From: Merdibacter massiliensis
GTDB taxonomy: Bacteria; Bacillota_I; Bacilli_A; Erysipelotrichales; Erysipelotrichaceae
DNA: 64,000 bases
NCBI RefSeq assembly: GCF_900155395.1
Contig: NZ_LT699722.1
Coordinates: 79,836-143,835 of the forward strand
Direction of reading: 5' to 3'
In this document: positions 1 to 11,219 of the stretch, piece after piece
How positions within the stretch are numbered: position 1 is the first letter of the stretch
Layout of the letters: every line of letters begins with the position of its first letter
Made by a program: the position numbers and the translations under genes
Notes under the pieces: generated by a model
Seen by the model: only the letters and a program-made list of their open reading frames with translations
Databases searched by the model: none
What the model was told of the DNA's origin: nothing

Positions 1-340
1 GATCAGGAAAATATTCATCATATGCAGCCAAAATATTCGCTACCAATTCCTCTGTTTCCGGACGAGGGATCAATACATCGCCATTCACTTTAAAACGGTA
101 TCCGTAAAACCATTCAAATCCTAAAACATGTCCCAAAGGCTCCCCTTGTTCCATGCGCCGAATGCCCTCTTCAAAAGATGCCAAGAGATCATCTGGCACT
201 TCTTCATCATATTCCATATAGAGATTGTGTGCCTGCATATTTGCCAGCTCTAGCATCAATAACTGTGCAGCTTGTTCTCCCTGGTTTGCTTCATACAAGC
301 GTTCTTTGGCATCTCGTAATACTTGTCGATAACTTGCCAT
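1..340 (-). CDS. prmC: Release factor glutamine methyltransferase, N-terminal part (runs off the left edge)
   Basis: PrmC methylates the glutamine of the GGQ motif of class I release factors. The visible 113 codons begin MASYRQVLRDAKERL and contain the family motif IPRPETEEL close to the cut end; the SAM-binding and NPPY motifs lie outside the window. The ATG overlaps the TAA of prfA by one base (TAATG), the usual translationally coupled prfA-prmC pair. The ribosome site is inside the 3' end of prfA. Identification rests on the motif plus gene order. Confidence 0.93.
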   Translation of the reverse strand, partial: MASYRQVLRDAKERLYEANQGEQAAQLLMLELANMQAHNLYMEYDEEVPDDLLASFEEGIRRMEQGEPLGHVLGFEWFYGYRFKVNGDVLIPRPETEELVANILAAYDEYFPD

Positions 341-1413
341 TACTTTTCTCCTGCCAATTTTGCCTGTTGATCTGCTTCGATCAAAGCATCTAAGATATCA
401 TCCAAACGGCCTTCCATCACACGGTCTAGTTGTTGGATCGTAAAGCCGATTCGATGATCTGTCACACGATTTTGTGGATAGTTGTACGTACGAATTTTTT
501 CTGCACGATCGCCTGTTCCGATTTTTGAACGGCGTTCGATACCTTGTTCTTCTTCTAACTTTCTTTGGTGTTCTTCATAAACACGGGAACGAATCGTCAT
601 GAGTGCAGTAGCTCTGTTTTCGTGTTGTGAACGTCCATCCTGGCATTTGACAACGATTCCTGTCGGTTTATGCACGATACGTACAGCAGAGTCAGTTTTG
701 TTGATGTGCTGCCCTCCGGCACCGCTGGAACGCATGGTTTCAATTTCTAGATCATTCATATCAATTTCGAAATCTTCCGCTTCTACTTCTGGTGTTACCA
801 AAACTGTTGCTGTAGAAGTATGAATACGTCCCTGGCTTTCTGTCTTAGGCACACGTTGTACACGATGACTGCCGGATTCAAATTTCAAACGCCCATAGAC
901 CCCATCTCCGCTGATCTTACAGGAAACCAGCGCAAAGCCGCCAGCTTCACTTTCGTCCATTTCGATCGTTTCGACACGCCATCCTTTGGATTCAGCATAT
1001 TTTGTGTACATGCGGTATAGATCTCCCGCAAAGATGTTTCCTTCATCTCCTCCAGCAGCACCGCGGATCTCTAAGAACGCATTATGTGAATCGTTTGGAT
1101 CTTTTGGAATCAATAATACTTCCAAACGGGAAAGAAGCTGTTCTTGTTTAGGTTCTAATTCTTCTACTTCCAATTTTGCCATTTCACGTAATTCTTTATC
1201 ATCTTCATTTAACAACGCTTTCGCTTGTTCCAATGCTTCTGCTGTTTTCTTATATTCCGTGTATGCTTCTACTACCTGCGTCAATTCTGCCTGTTCACGT
1301 CCTAATTTTGCAAGTTGTTTACTATCTGAGGTAATCTCTGGCATCATCATCAAATCGGTGATCTCATTATAGCGGTTGACCATGCCTTCTAATCGTTCAA
1401 TCATTACACTCAT
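340..1413 (-). CDS. prfA: Peptide chain release factor 1
   Basis: RF1 reads UAA and UAG in the ribosomal A site and triggers peptide release. The 357-residue protein has family length. It contains the stop-codon recognition tripeptide in the context VPKTESQGR (P-x-T, which separates RF1 from the SPF of RF2) and the catalytic SGAGGQHINKTDSAVR loop near residue 230. The start has a strong AAAGGAGGT site a few bases upstream. It forms an operon with prmC, which modifies its GGQ glutamine. Confidence 0.97.
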   Translation of the reverse strand: MSVMIERLEGMVNRYNEITDLMMMPEITSDSKQLAKLGREQAELTQVVEAYTEYKKTAEALEQAKALLNEDDKELREMAKLEVEELEPKQEQLLSRLEVLLIPKDPNDSHNAFLEIRGAAGGDEGNIFAGDLYRMYTKYAESKGWRVETIEMDESEAGGFALVSCKISGDGVYGRLKFESGSHRVQRVPKTESQGRIHTSTATVLVTPEVEAEDFEIDMNDLEIETMRSSGAGGQHINKTDSAVRIVHKPTGIVVKCQDGRSQHENRATALMTIRSRVYEEHQRKLEEEQGIERRSKIGTGDRAEKIRTYNYPQNRVTDHRIGFTIQQLDRVMEGRLDDILDALIEADQQAKLAGEK

Positions 1414-1499
1414 CTTACTACCTCCTTTAAAAAACCATAATTTCGCTTTTATACTATATCATGCCTCAGCACTTTGGAAAAGAGGATTTTCTGATGATT

Positions 1500-2327
1500 C
1501 TATGCTTTTTTCGCATTTAACAAGGCCTGAAATAAAGACAGACATCCTTCTTCCCGGTAGGAAGGAACAATTTGTTTTGCATATTGTTTACAAAGTGCAC
1601 TTCCATTCTCCAAAGTCACCCCATAAGCGCTGTGCTGAATCATCTTTGCATCGCTATTGCCATCTCCGATAGCCGCTGTTGTCGCAAAACTTTGACCGGT
1701 CAAAGCAAACAATTCTTGTAAACCGTTTTCCTTGGTGCATTTTTCCTTCACGATATCAATGATCGTATCCGTACTGCGAACAAGTTGATATGGATATCTC
1801 CCGTTTACTTCTTGTTGAAAAGGTATAAAAGCTGTATCCAGTATCTCTTTCTTTTGTGAAGCAGCACATTTCCAAATTTCATCTTTTACATAAATAGACG
1901 GCCGGTCGGTGATCAAATAATCGATCTCACAATTTTTATGGTCTAAATAAAAACCTTCGCTATAGCCACTGGCAATCATATAAGATGGCTGTGCAATAGC
2001 AAAATCAAGTCGAAGCTGTACAGCTGTATTCCAAAGAAACAAACTATCTTCTTTCTTTATGTCATGTAGAAACAACACTTTTTTATTTGCTACATCATAT
2101 CCCATCGTCCCATTTTGAGCAATGATATATCCCTGATAATGATCCATCTGCAATTGCAATGCAATCGGAAGGATGCCTTGAAAAATACGTGCAGATGCTA
2201 AAACAAGAGTAACTCCTTTTTTTTGTAAAGAGATTAATGCATCAGCAACTGTATCGCTCAGACGAATGCCCCCTCCCGGGGCAAGCAAAGTACCATCCAA
2301 ATCACAAACAAGTGTCTTGATGTGCAT
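1500..2327 (-). CDS. HAD-IIB (Cof-type) sugar-phosphatase
   Basis: A 275-residue HAD-superfamily hydrolase. Motif I is LVCDLDGTLLAPGG at the N-terminus with both nucleophile aspartates, and motif IV is IGDGNSDAKM near residue 220. The large insert between them is the Cof/IIB cap. The family dephosphorylates sugar phosphates or similar small metabolites; the substrate cannot be read from the sequence. The reading frame is open 27 codons further upstream, but the ATG used here follows GGAGG at good spacing. It is transcribed toward prfA and may share its transcript. Confidence 0.85.
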   Translation of the reverse strand: MHIKTLVCDLDGTLLAPGGGIRLSDTVADALISLQKKGVTLVLASARIFQGILPIALQLQMDHYQGYIIAQNGTMGYDVANKKVLFLHDIKKEDSLFLWNTAVQLRLDFAIAQPSYMIASGYSEGFYLDHKNCEIDYLITDRPSIYVKDEIWKCAASQKKEILDTAFIPFQQEVNGRYPYQLVRSTDTIIDIVKEKCTKENGLQELFALTGQSFATTAAIGDGNSDAKMIQHSAYGVTLENGSALCKQYAKQIVPSYREEGCLSLFQALLNAKKA

Positions 2328-2463
2328 AATTATGACCTCCATCCTTTTCACACAAAAATCGTAGCATATTTTTACTTGATTTTCTATCGATCCCTCTAAC
2401 CATGACAAGCACAGATCTATTCGTTTTCCCGTTTCTTTTCTTCTTTCTATCGTAAAAAAATGC

Positions 2464-2687
2464 TATACTATTATTGATTCCCAAATATCGGAAGATCCAG
2501 GGAAATCAGCCGTACAGCGTTTTCTTTCATACACCCAATTAAGAAAACTTATCCTTTTTTATAGCTATGCTTGGAGATTTCCACTCTCCAGAACTAGAAA
2601 ACGACTGTTGGCTTCTAATAAAAAGAAAGGATAGATGTTTTATTCAAAAGAAGTGGAACTTTTTGAATAAAACAAAGAGGTATTCAT
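2464..2687 (+). promoter_or_regulatory. Extended -10 promoter and long structured leader of the aldolase gene
   Basis: TGC-TATACT at 2461-2469 resembles an extended -10 box; no good -35 is visible. Transcription from here would give a leader of about 210 nt. It holds a short hairpin (TGGAGA/TCTCCA, about 2574-2592) and a 14-bp near-perfect inverted repeat (left arm 2638-2651, right arm 2660-2674, one extra T) that ends just before the ribosome site. The second hairpin could be an operator or could affect ribosome access. No known riboswitch class was recognised. Confidence 0.4.
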
Positions 2688-4007
2688 ATGAACGAAAACC
2701 CTTTAAAGCAAATTATCGCAAAGCAAAAAGCAGGTGAAGCTGTTGGAATCTATTCTGCCTGCAGTGCAAACAGCTATGTAATTGAAGCTGCAATCGAATG
2801 TGCAAAACGTGACAATTCCTGTGTCCTGATCGAATCTACAGCTAATCAGGTCGATCAAAATGGCGGATACACAGGAATGAAACCAGTTGATTTCCGCAAC
2901 TTCGTGCATGAGATTGCTGAAAAAGTTGGATTCCCTACTAATCGCATCTTCTTAGGCGGAGATCATTTAGGTCCTTTAACTTTTGCATCCAAACCAGAAG
3001 CAGAAGCAATGGCAGATGCACGTGAATTGGTACGTTGCTATGTCGCAGCTGGATTTACCAAAATTCATATCGATACAAGCATGAAAGTTGCTGATGATGA
3101 TCCAAATGTTCGTTTAAGCGATGAAACGATCGCCCGCCGCGGTGCAGAATTGGCTCGTGTCTGCGAAGATACATATCAGGAACTGCTGAAAACGGATCCT
3201 GCAGCCATTCGTCCTGTTTACATCGTAGGTAGTGAAGTTCCAATTCCAGGCGGTGCACAAGATCCAAATGCCGGTATGCAGGTTACACGTGTAGAAGATT
3301 TTAAAGCAACAGTTGCAGCCTTTGAAAAAGCATTTAAAAATGAAGGTCTTGAAGAAACTTGGAAAGATGTGATCGCTTGCGTCGTACAGCCTGGTGTAGA
3401 AGAAAAAGATGCCGGATGTACAGAATATGATCGAGCAAAAGCAGCAGAATTGATGGCCAGCATCAAAGAATTCCCAAATCTTGTATTTGAAGGACATTCA
3501 ACAGATTATCAGACGAAATACAAATTAAAAGAGCTGATCGAAGATGGTGTCGGCATCTTAAAAGTTGGACCAGCATTGACTTATGCAATGCGTGAAGCTT
3601 TATTTGCCCTTGCTTATATGGAAGAAATGATCATGCACGGAAAAGAAGAAGAACAGTCTCATTTTATTGATGTATTGGATCAAGCTATGTTAGCAGAACC
3701 AAAGAACTGGAAAAAGCATTACCATGGAGATGATGATGAATTATGGTTCAAACGCAAGTTCTCTTTCTCTGACCGCAGCCGTTATTATATGCCGGTACCT
3801 GAAGTAGAAGCAGCAAAAGACAAACTATTAAGCAACTTACGTAAATATGGTGTTTCACTTGCTGTTTTATCTCAATTCATGCCGCTGCAATACACAAAAG
3901 TGCGCGAAGGTGTCTTAGAGAATGATCCGGAAGCATTGATCAAAGATCGTATCAAATACACTATTGATGAATATTTGTACGCTTCCCACCAGGAAAAGTT
4001 GTTTTAA
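2688..4007 (+). CDS. gatZ: Class II D-tagatose-bisphosphate aldolase, non-catalytic (GatZ/KbaZ) subunit
   Basis: The 439-residue protein begins MNENPLKQIIAKQKAGEAVG and carries family stretches such as VLIESTANQVDQNGGYTGM, FLGGDHLGP and FEGHSTDYQT. GatZ/KbaZ stabilises the GatY/KbaY aldolase that splits tagatose 1,6-bisphosphate into DHAP and glyceraldehyde 3-phosphate in galactitol or amino-sugar breakdown. No catalytic GatY partner or galactitol PTS gene is adjacent, so the gene stands alone here between its leader and a strong terminator; the partner is either elsewhere or absent. Confidence 0.9.
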   Translation: MNENPLKQIIAKQKAGEAVGIYSACSANSYVIEAAIECAKRDNSCVLIESTANQVDQNGGYTGMKPVDFRNFVHEIAEKVGFPTNRIFLGGDHLGPLTFASKPEAEAMADARELVRCYVAAGFTKIHIDTSMKVADDDPNVRLSDETIARRGAELARVCEDTYQELLKTDPAAIRPVYIVGSEVPIPGGAQDPNAGMQVTRVEDFKATVAAFEKAFKNEGLEETWKDVIACVVQPGVEEKDAGCTEYDRAKAAELMASIKEFPNLVFEGHSTDYQTKYKLKELIEDGVGILKVGPALTYAMREALFALAYMEEMIMHGKEEEQSHFIDVLDQAMLAEPKNWKKHYHGDDDELWFKRKFSFSDRSRYYMPVPEVEAAKDKLLSNLRKYGVSLAVLSQFMPLQYTKVREGVLENDPEALIKDRIKYTIDEYLYASHQEKLF

Positions 4008-4014
4008 TGATTAG

Positions 4015-4041
4015 AATGCCGGTATGCACCGGCATTTTTTT
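4015..4041 (+). terminator. Intrinsic terminator after gatZ
   Basis: AATGCCGG (4015-4022) pairs with CCGGCATT (4029-4036) over a six-base loop and runs into a T-tract. It lies eight bases after the gatZ stop and separates it from the hydrogenase operon. Confidence 0.9.
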
Positions 4042-4094
4042 ATATACAACGAAAAGAAATTCATTTGTTTCCTTCTCACAAACACTTCTTTTCA

Positions 4095-4125
4095 TGTTAT
4101 ATTGTAGTTAGTGTAAACGCTATCA
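4095..4125 (+). promoter_or_regulatory. Extended -10 promoter overlapped by a cre-like operator
   Basis: TGT-TATATT at 4095-4103 fits an extended -10. Directly downstream, TGTAAACGCTATCA (4112-4125) matches the CcpA cre consensus TGWNANCGNTNWCA at every position. An operator covering the transcription start is the repressing arrangement, so the flavoprotein-hydrogenase operon is inferred to be under catabolite repression. A GalR/LacI-family operator is an alternative reading of the same half-sites. Confidence 0.55.
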
Positions 4126-4146
4126 TAGAATGATTAGGAGGGAGAT

Positions 4147-5979
4147 ATGAGCAGACTCACGATCATGACCGCTACGAAAGCTCAGCGTGTCATTGAAGAT
4201 CTTTATAAAGATCTCGAAAGAAGAATCATAGCCAGTCCACCGGGGCTGTGTCCGGTGGATATGGCCAGTGCTTTTTTAAAACTTTGCCATGCGCAAACTT
4301 GTGGAAAATGCGTGCCCTGCCGTGTTGGACTTGCACAGCTGCAGTCACTATTGGAAGATGTCTTAGAAGGCAGAGCATCGCTTGATACAATTGATCTTAT
4401 TGAAAAAACAGCCCAATCGATTTCATGGAGTGCAGACTGTGCCATCGGCTATGAAGCAGCAGAGATGATATTAAAAGGTGTCAGAGGATTTCGCGATGAT
4501 TATGAGGAACACATATTATATGGAAGATGTACGGCCAGCCTGAATCAGCCTGTACCTTGTGTCTCCTTATGTCCTGCGGGCGTTGATGTCCCGGGATACA
4601 TCGCTTTGGTAAAAGAAGGAAGAAATGCAGATGCTGTCCGTTTGATTCGAAAAGACAATCCGTTTCCTGCCGTATGTGCCTTCATTTGTGAACATCCTTG
4701 TGAAGCACGCTGCCGTAGAAACATGTTAGATGATCCCATCAATATACGCGGTATCAAACGTTATGCCGTTGACCACGCAAGAAATGTACCAGCAGAAAAA
4801 TGTGCGCCTGCTACAGGTAAACGCGTTGCCATCGTCGGAGGCGGACCAGGAGGTTTGAGCGCAGCCTATTATCTGCAGCTGATGGGCCATCAAAGCGTCG
4901 TATTTGAAAAAAGAAAACAATTAGGCGGCATGCTGCGCTATGGTATTCCGAATTATCGTTTACCAAGACAACGGTTAGATGAAGAAATTCAAATCATCCT
5001 ATCTACCGGTGTTGAGACGCATACCGAAATCGATATTGGAAAAGATATTACGCTGGCCCAGCTAGATAAGCAATACGATGCTGTCTATCTGGCAATTGGA
5101 GCACAGAACGATAAAAAGGTCGGTATTCCTGGTGAAGAAGGTGAAAATGTCATATCTGCCGTTACCATGCTGCGAAATATTGGTGATGATCAGTTGCCAG
5201 ACTTTACAGATAAGCGCGTACTTGTAATTGGCGGCGGAAATGTTGCAATGGATGTTGCCAGAAGCAGTCTTCGACTAGGAGCAAGTTATGTCGGCATTGC
5301 TTATCGAAGAAGAAAAGAAGACATGACTGCTTTACCTGAAGAAGTAGAAGGAGCTTTGGCTGAAGGTTGTGAATTATTGCAACTACAGGCACCAAAACGC
5401 ATCGAATTGGATCACGAAAATCGTGTATGTGCACTTTGGGTGCAGCCGCAAGTCATCTCCACTTATCGTGGAGGAAGACCTGCCCCAAAAGATGCCGAAA
5501 CGAGCGAACAGCGGATAGCCTGCGATATTGTCATCGTTGCCATCGGACAGGGGATCGAGTCTCAGCATTTTGAAGAACAAGGTGTCCCGATCCGTCACGG
5601 AGCCATTGATGCTTTAGATTCTTCCGGAGTAGAAAATAAAGCGGGAATCTTTGCAGGAGGGGATTGTGTTACTGGTCCCGCTACTGTCATTCGTGCCATT
5701 GCAGCCGGTAAAGTAGCTGCAGCCAATATCGATGAATATCTAGGCTTTCATCATATCATCGCTTGCGATGTAGCCATTCCGGCAGCAAACTATGCAGACC
5801 GTCCAAAATGCGGACGTGTCCAATTAAAAGAAAGAGGATCCACGCAAAGAAACGAAGATTTCGATTTGATCGAACATGGTATGAGTCAACAAGAAGTCCA
5901 GCAGGAATGCGGGCGCTGCTTGCGGTGCGATCACTTTGGCTTTGGCATATTCAAAGGAGGTCGAACAACCAAATGGTAA
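4147..5979 (+). CDS. NuoF-type Fe-S domain fused to a GltD-type FAD/NAD(P) oxidoreductase (hydrogenase partner)
   Basis: A 610-residue flavoprotein. Residues 1-115 resemble the C-terminal [4Fe-4S] region of NuoF (CGKCVPCRVG and SADCAIG). Residues 130-210 hold the GltD-type double cluster domain (CVSLCPAGVDVPGY, CAFICEHPCEARCRR). FAD binding is at VAIVGGGPGGLSAAYYL and a second Rossmann fold at VLVIGGGNVAMDVARSS; the C-terminus has the FAGGDCVTGPATV signature. The architecture recalls SfrB/NfnB-like subunits. Its TGG-TAA end overlaps the next start, so it likely links NAD(P)H to the hydrogenase. Electron donor and any bifurcation are inference. Confidence 0.82.
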   Translation: MSRLTIMTATKAQRVIEDLYKDLERRIIASPPGLCPVDMASAFLKLCHAQTCGKCVPCRVGLAQLQSLLEDVLEGRASLDTIDLIEKTAQSISWSADCAIGYEAAEMILKGVRGFRDDYEEHILYGRCTASLNQPVPCVSLCPAGVDVPGYIALVKEGRNADAVRLIRKDNPFPAVCAFICEHPCEARCRRNMLDDPINIRGIKRYAVDHARNVPAEKCAPATGKRVAIVGGGPGGLSAAYYLQLMGHQSVVFEKRKQLGGMLRYGIPNYRLPRQRLDEEIQIILSTGVETHTEIDIGKDITLAQLDKQYDAVYLAIGAQNDKKVGIPGEEGENVISAVTMLRNIGDDQLPDFTDKRVLVIGGGNVAMDVARSSLRLGASYVGIAYRRRKEDMTALPEEVEGALAEGCELLQLQAPKRIELDHENRVCALWVQPQVISTYRGGRPAPKDAETSEQRIACDIVIVAIGQGIESQHFEEQGVPIRHGAIDALDSSGVENKAGIFAGGDCVTGPATVIRAIAAGKVAAANIDEYLGFHHIIACDVAIPAANYADRPKCGRVQLKERGSTQRNEDFDLIEHGMSQQEVQQECGRCLRCDHFGFGIFKGGRTTKW

Positions 5980-7703
5980 CCATTACGATCGATCAACAAA
6001 AAATAACAGCGGAAGAGTCTGTCACGATTTTGGAAGCTGCTCAAAAAGCGCATATCCAAATACCGCATTTATGCTATTTGAAAGATATCAACGAGATTGG
6101 TGCCTGCCGCATCTGCGTGGTCGAACTAGAGGGGAAAGACAAACTTGTTACTGCGTGCAACACCATTGTACAGGATGGAATGGTCATTTATACAAACTCT
6201 CCTAAAGTACGCGCAACAAGAAAATGCAATGTACAATTATTATTGTCCCAGCACGATTGTGAATGTGCTTATTGTTCCCGAAGCGGCAACTGTGAATTAC
6301 AAAAAATCAGCAATGACCTGGGAATTACTTCTCTTCCTTTTGAAAAAAAAGTTACGTATATCCCTTGGAACAAGAACTTTCCTTTGATTAGAGAAAGCAA
6401 CAAATGCATCAAATGTATGCGTTGTATCCAGATTTGTGATAAAGTGCAGGATCTGCAGGTTTGGGATGTTCAAAAAACCGGATCCAGGACAACGGTCAAT
6501 GTTTCTTTCAACCGCAATATTGAAGAAGCACAATGCAGTTTGTGTGGGCAATGCATCACGCATTGTCCTGTCAATGCCTTACACGTGCGTGAGGACAGCG
6601 AACGCGTTTTTGATGCTTTCAGCGATCCAGATAAAATCACGATCGTACAGATTGCACCGGCTGTACGCGCTGCATGGGGAGAATCACTTGGTTTGCCTAG
6701 GGAAGAAGCAACCATTGGAAAATTAGCAGATGCTCTACGGAAGATGGGGGCAGACTATGTATTTGATACAGACTTTGCGGCAGATTTAACTATCATGGAA
6801 GAAGCTAGTGAATTCCTGGAGCGGTTCAAACAGCAACAACACCTGCCAATGTTTACTTCTTGTTGTCCAGGATGGGTGCGGTTTCTTAAATCACAATACC
6901 CTGATATGGCAGATCATTTGTCATCTGCAAAATCACCCCATCAAATGTTTGGAACGATCACGAAAACCTGGTTTGCAGAAAAGATCGGGGTCGATCCTTC
7001 TAAGATCTACAATATTTCGATCATGCCTTGTGTAGCCAAAAAACAGGAAATCGATCTTCCAAATATGAATGATTCCGGTTATCGCGATGTTGATGTCGTT
7101 TTGACCACAAGAGAAATCAGCAGAATGATCAAAGCTGAACACATTGATGTAAATTATTTAAAAGATGATCCGCTCGATGACCCGCTTGGTACCGCCAGCG
7201 GTGCCGGCGTGATCTTTGGAGCCAGCGGCGGTGTAATGGAAGCAGCGTTGCGCAGTGCATATTACTTTGCGACCAATCAAAATGCAGATCCGGACGCTTT
7301 CTCCCATGTACGCGGCATGAAAGGATGGAAAGAAGCTACTTTTCAGATGGATGGCAAAGAAATACGCTGTGCTATAGTGAGCGGATTAGGCAATACACGA
7401 AAACTCATGCAGGCATTACGCCGTAAAGAAGTTGCCTATGATTTCATAGAAGTCATGGCCTGTCCAGGAGGATGCAGCGGAGGCGGCGGACAGCCAATTC
7501 ATGAAGGCGTGGAACTGGCAAAGGACCGTGCACAGGTTTTATATCATTTAGATGGAAATTCGAAGTTGCGCTTCTCTCATGAAAACCCGGCTATTCAAAT
7601 TCTTTATTCAGAGTTTCTAGGTAAGCCGTTGTCGCCATTAGCAAAACAGCTGCTGCACACAGATCATGATGCTTGGCAAATGCCGTTGTATCAAACAAAG
7701 TAA
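5973..7703 (+). CDS. hydA: [FeFe] hydrogenase, CpI-like
   Basis: A 576-residue enzyme, nearly the length of the monomeric clostridial hydrogenase CpI. In order: an N-terminal [2Fe-2S] domain (Cys at about 34, 45, 48, 62), the His-ligated cluster motif HDCECAYCSRSGNC, two ferredoxin clusters (CIKCMRCIQIC, CSLCGQCITHC), then the H-cluster motifs TSCCPGWVRF, MPCVAKKQE and EVMACPGGCSGGGGQP. All cluster ligands are present, so it should be active in H2 evolution or uptake. The ATG lies after AAAGGAGGT and overlaps the flavoprotein stop; the frame is open further upstream but that region is the upstream gene. Confidence 0.95.
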   Translation: MVTITIDQQKITAEESVTILEAAQKAHIQIPHLCYLKDINEIGACRICVVELEGKDKLVTACNTIVQDGMVIYTNSPKVRATRKCNVQLLLSQHDCECAYCSRSGNCELQKISNDLGITSLPFEKKVTYIPWNKNFPLIRESNKCIKCMRCIQICDKVQDLQVWDVQKTGSRTTVNVSFNRNIEEAQCSLCGQCITHCPVNALHVREDSERVFDAFSDPDKITIVQIAPAVRAAWGESLGLPREEATIGKLADALRKMGADYVFDTDFAADLTIMEEASEFLERFKQQQHLPMFTSCCPGWVRFLKSQYPDMADHLSSAKSPHQMFGTITKTWFAEKIGVDPSKIYNISIMPCVAKKQEIDLPNMNDSGYRDVDVVLTTREISRMIKAEHIDVNYLKDDPLDDPLGTASGAGVIFGASGGVMEAALRSAYYFATNQNADPDAFSHVRGMKGWKEATFQMDGKEIRCAIVSGLGNTRKLMQALRRKEVAYDFIEVMACPGGCSGGGGQPIHEGVELAKDRAQVLYHLDGNSKLRFSHENPAIQILYSEFLGKPLSPLAKQLLHTDHDAWQMPLYQTK

Positions 7704-7715
7704 TCTTGGAAATAT

Positions 7716-7771
7716 GAAAATACCTATCTGATCATAGTAAAAACTAGAATTAGATAGGTATTTTCTTTTTT
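7716..7771 (+). terminator. Intrinsic terminator after the hydrogenase gene
   Basis: GAAAATACCTATCT (7716-7729) pairs perfectly with AGATAGGTATTTTC (7752-7765), followed by T residues. It lies between convergent genes and may slow transcription from both sides, although only the plus strand has a good T-tract. Confidence 0.85.
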
Positions 7772-7788
7772 CATTTAATGCAGGCTCC

Positions 7789-8286
7789 TTATCGATTAAT
7801 TCTTTGTCCGCTGACAACTGGTCCACAATCAATATAATCTACTTTGTAATCATCAACTGCTTTTTCTGTCACGACTAGCATCGTTGTCATTGAATAGCCT
7901 TGTTTACGGATAAAATCAGCATCCACTTTTACAGCAGTCTGCCCTGCATAAACAAAGTCTCCCTGCTTAATATAAGGATGAAAACCTTTCCCTTGCAAAT
8001 TAACTGTATCGATGCCTATGTGGACCAAAAAGCCATTTCCTTCTTTTGTTGTTACGCCAAATGCATGTCCGCTTGGAAACAGGGCCGTTACCGTTCCATT
8101 TACAGGAACCACTACTGTATCATTGGACGGTTCAAATCCAATGGTCTGTCCCATGCATTCAGTACTGAAAACAGGATCAGCGATATTGCTTGCAGGAATC
8201 ATTTCTCCCGTAACAGGTGCGCAAACGGCATCATCTGGCATCCTTTTTATTTTTTCATCCGGTTGTTTCCTTTTAAATAAACGCAT
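7789..8286 (-). CDS. PTS system glucose/beta-glucoside-type EIIA protein
   Basis: A 165-residue EIIA of the Glc/Bgl superfamily. The active-site histidine is in FLVHIGIDTV and the supporting histidine in SGHAFG, as in EIIA-Glc. It passes phosphate from HPr to the EIIB domain of the transporter. Its ATG starts one base after the stop of the 6-phospho-beta-glucosidase, so it is the last gene of the PTS operon. Because the EIIBC protein of this operon lacks its own IIA domain, this protein is its natural partner. Confidence 0.9.
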   Translation of the reverse strand: MRLFKRKQPDEKIKRMPDDAVCAPVTGEMIPASNIADPVFSTECMGQTIGFEPSNDTVVVPVNGTVTALFPSGHAFGVTTKEGNGFLVHIGIDTVNLQGKGFHPYIKQGDFVYAGQTAVKVDADFIRKQGYSMTTMLVVTEKAVDDYKVDYIDCGPVVSGQRINR

Positions 8287-8287
8287 A

Positions 8288-11076
<2,789 letters not shown>

Positions 11077-11121
11077 AATAATCTCCTTTTCCTCGAGGAC
11101 TGCAGTTCCTTTACATGCCTT

Positions 11122-11150
11122 ATTTTAGTGAGTTAAGCCCTTTCATACAA
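11122..11150 (-). promoter_or_regulatory. Promoter of the beta-glucoside PTS operon
   Basis: On the minus strand TTGTAT (11145-11150) and TAAAAT (11122-11127) are 17 bp apart. Just upstream CGAAAA/TTTTCG half-sites (about 11155-11174) form a dyad in the divergent intergenic space and could be the site for the neighbouring AraC-type regulator. Confidence 0.55.
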
Positions 11151-11219
11151 TTACGAAAAGGCTATCATTTTCGATTGCTTAGTTACCTATTCCGACTTCA
11201 TATATGATAAAATATAAAC

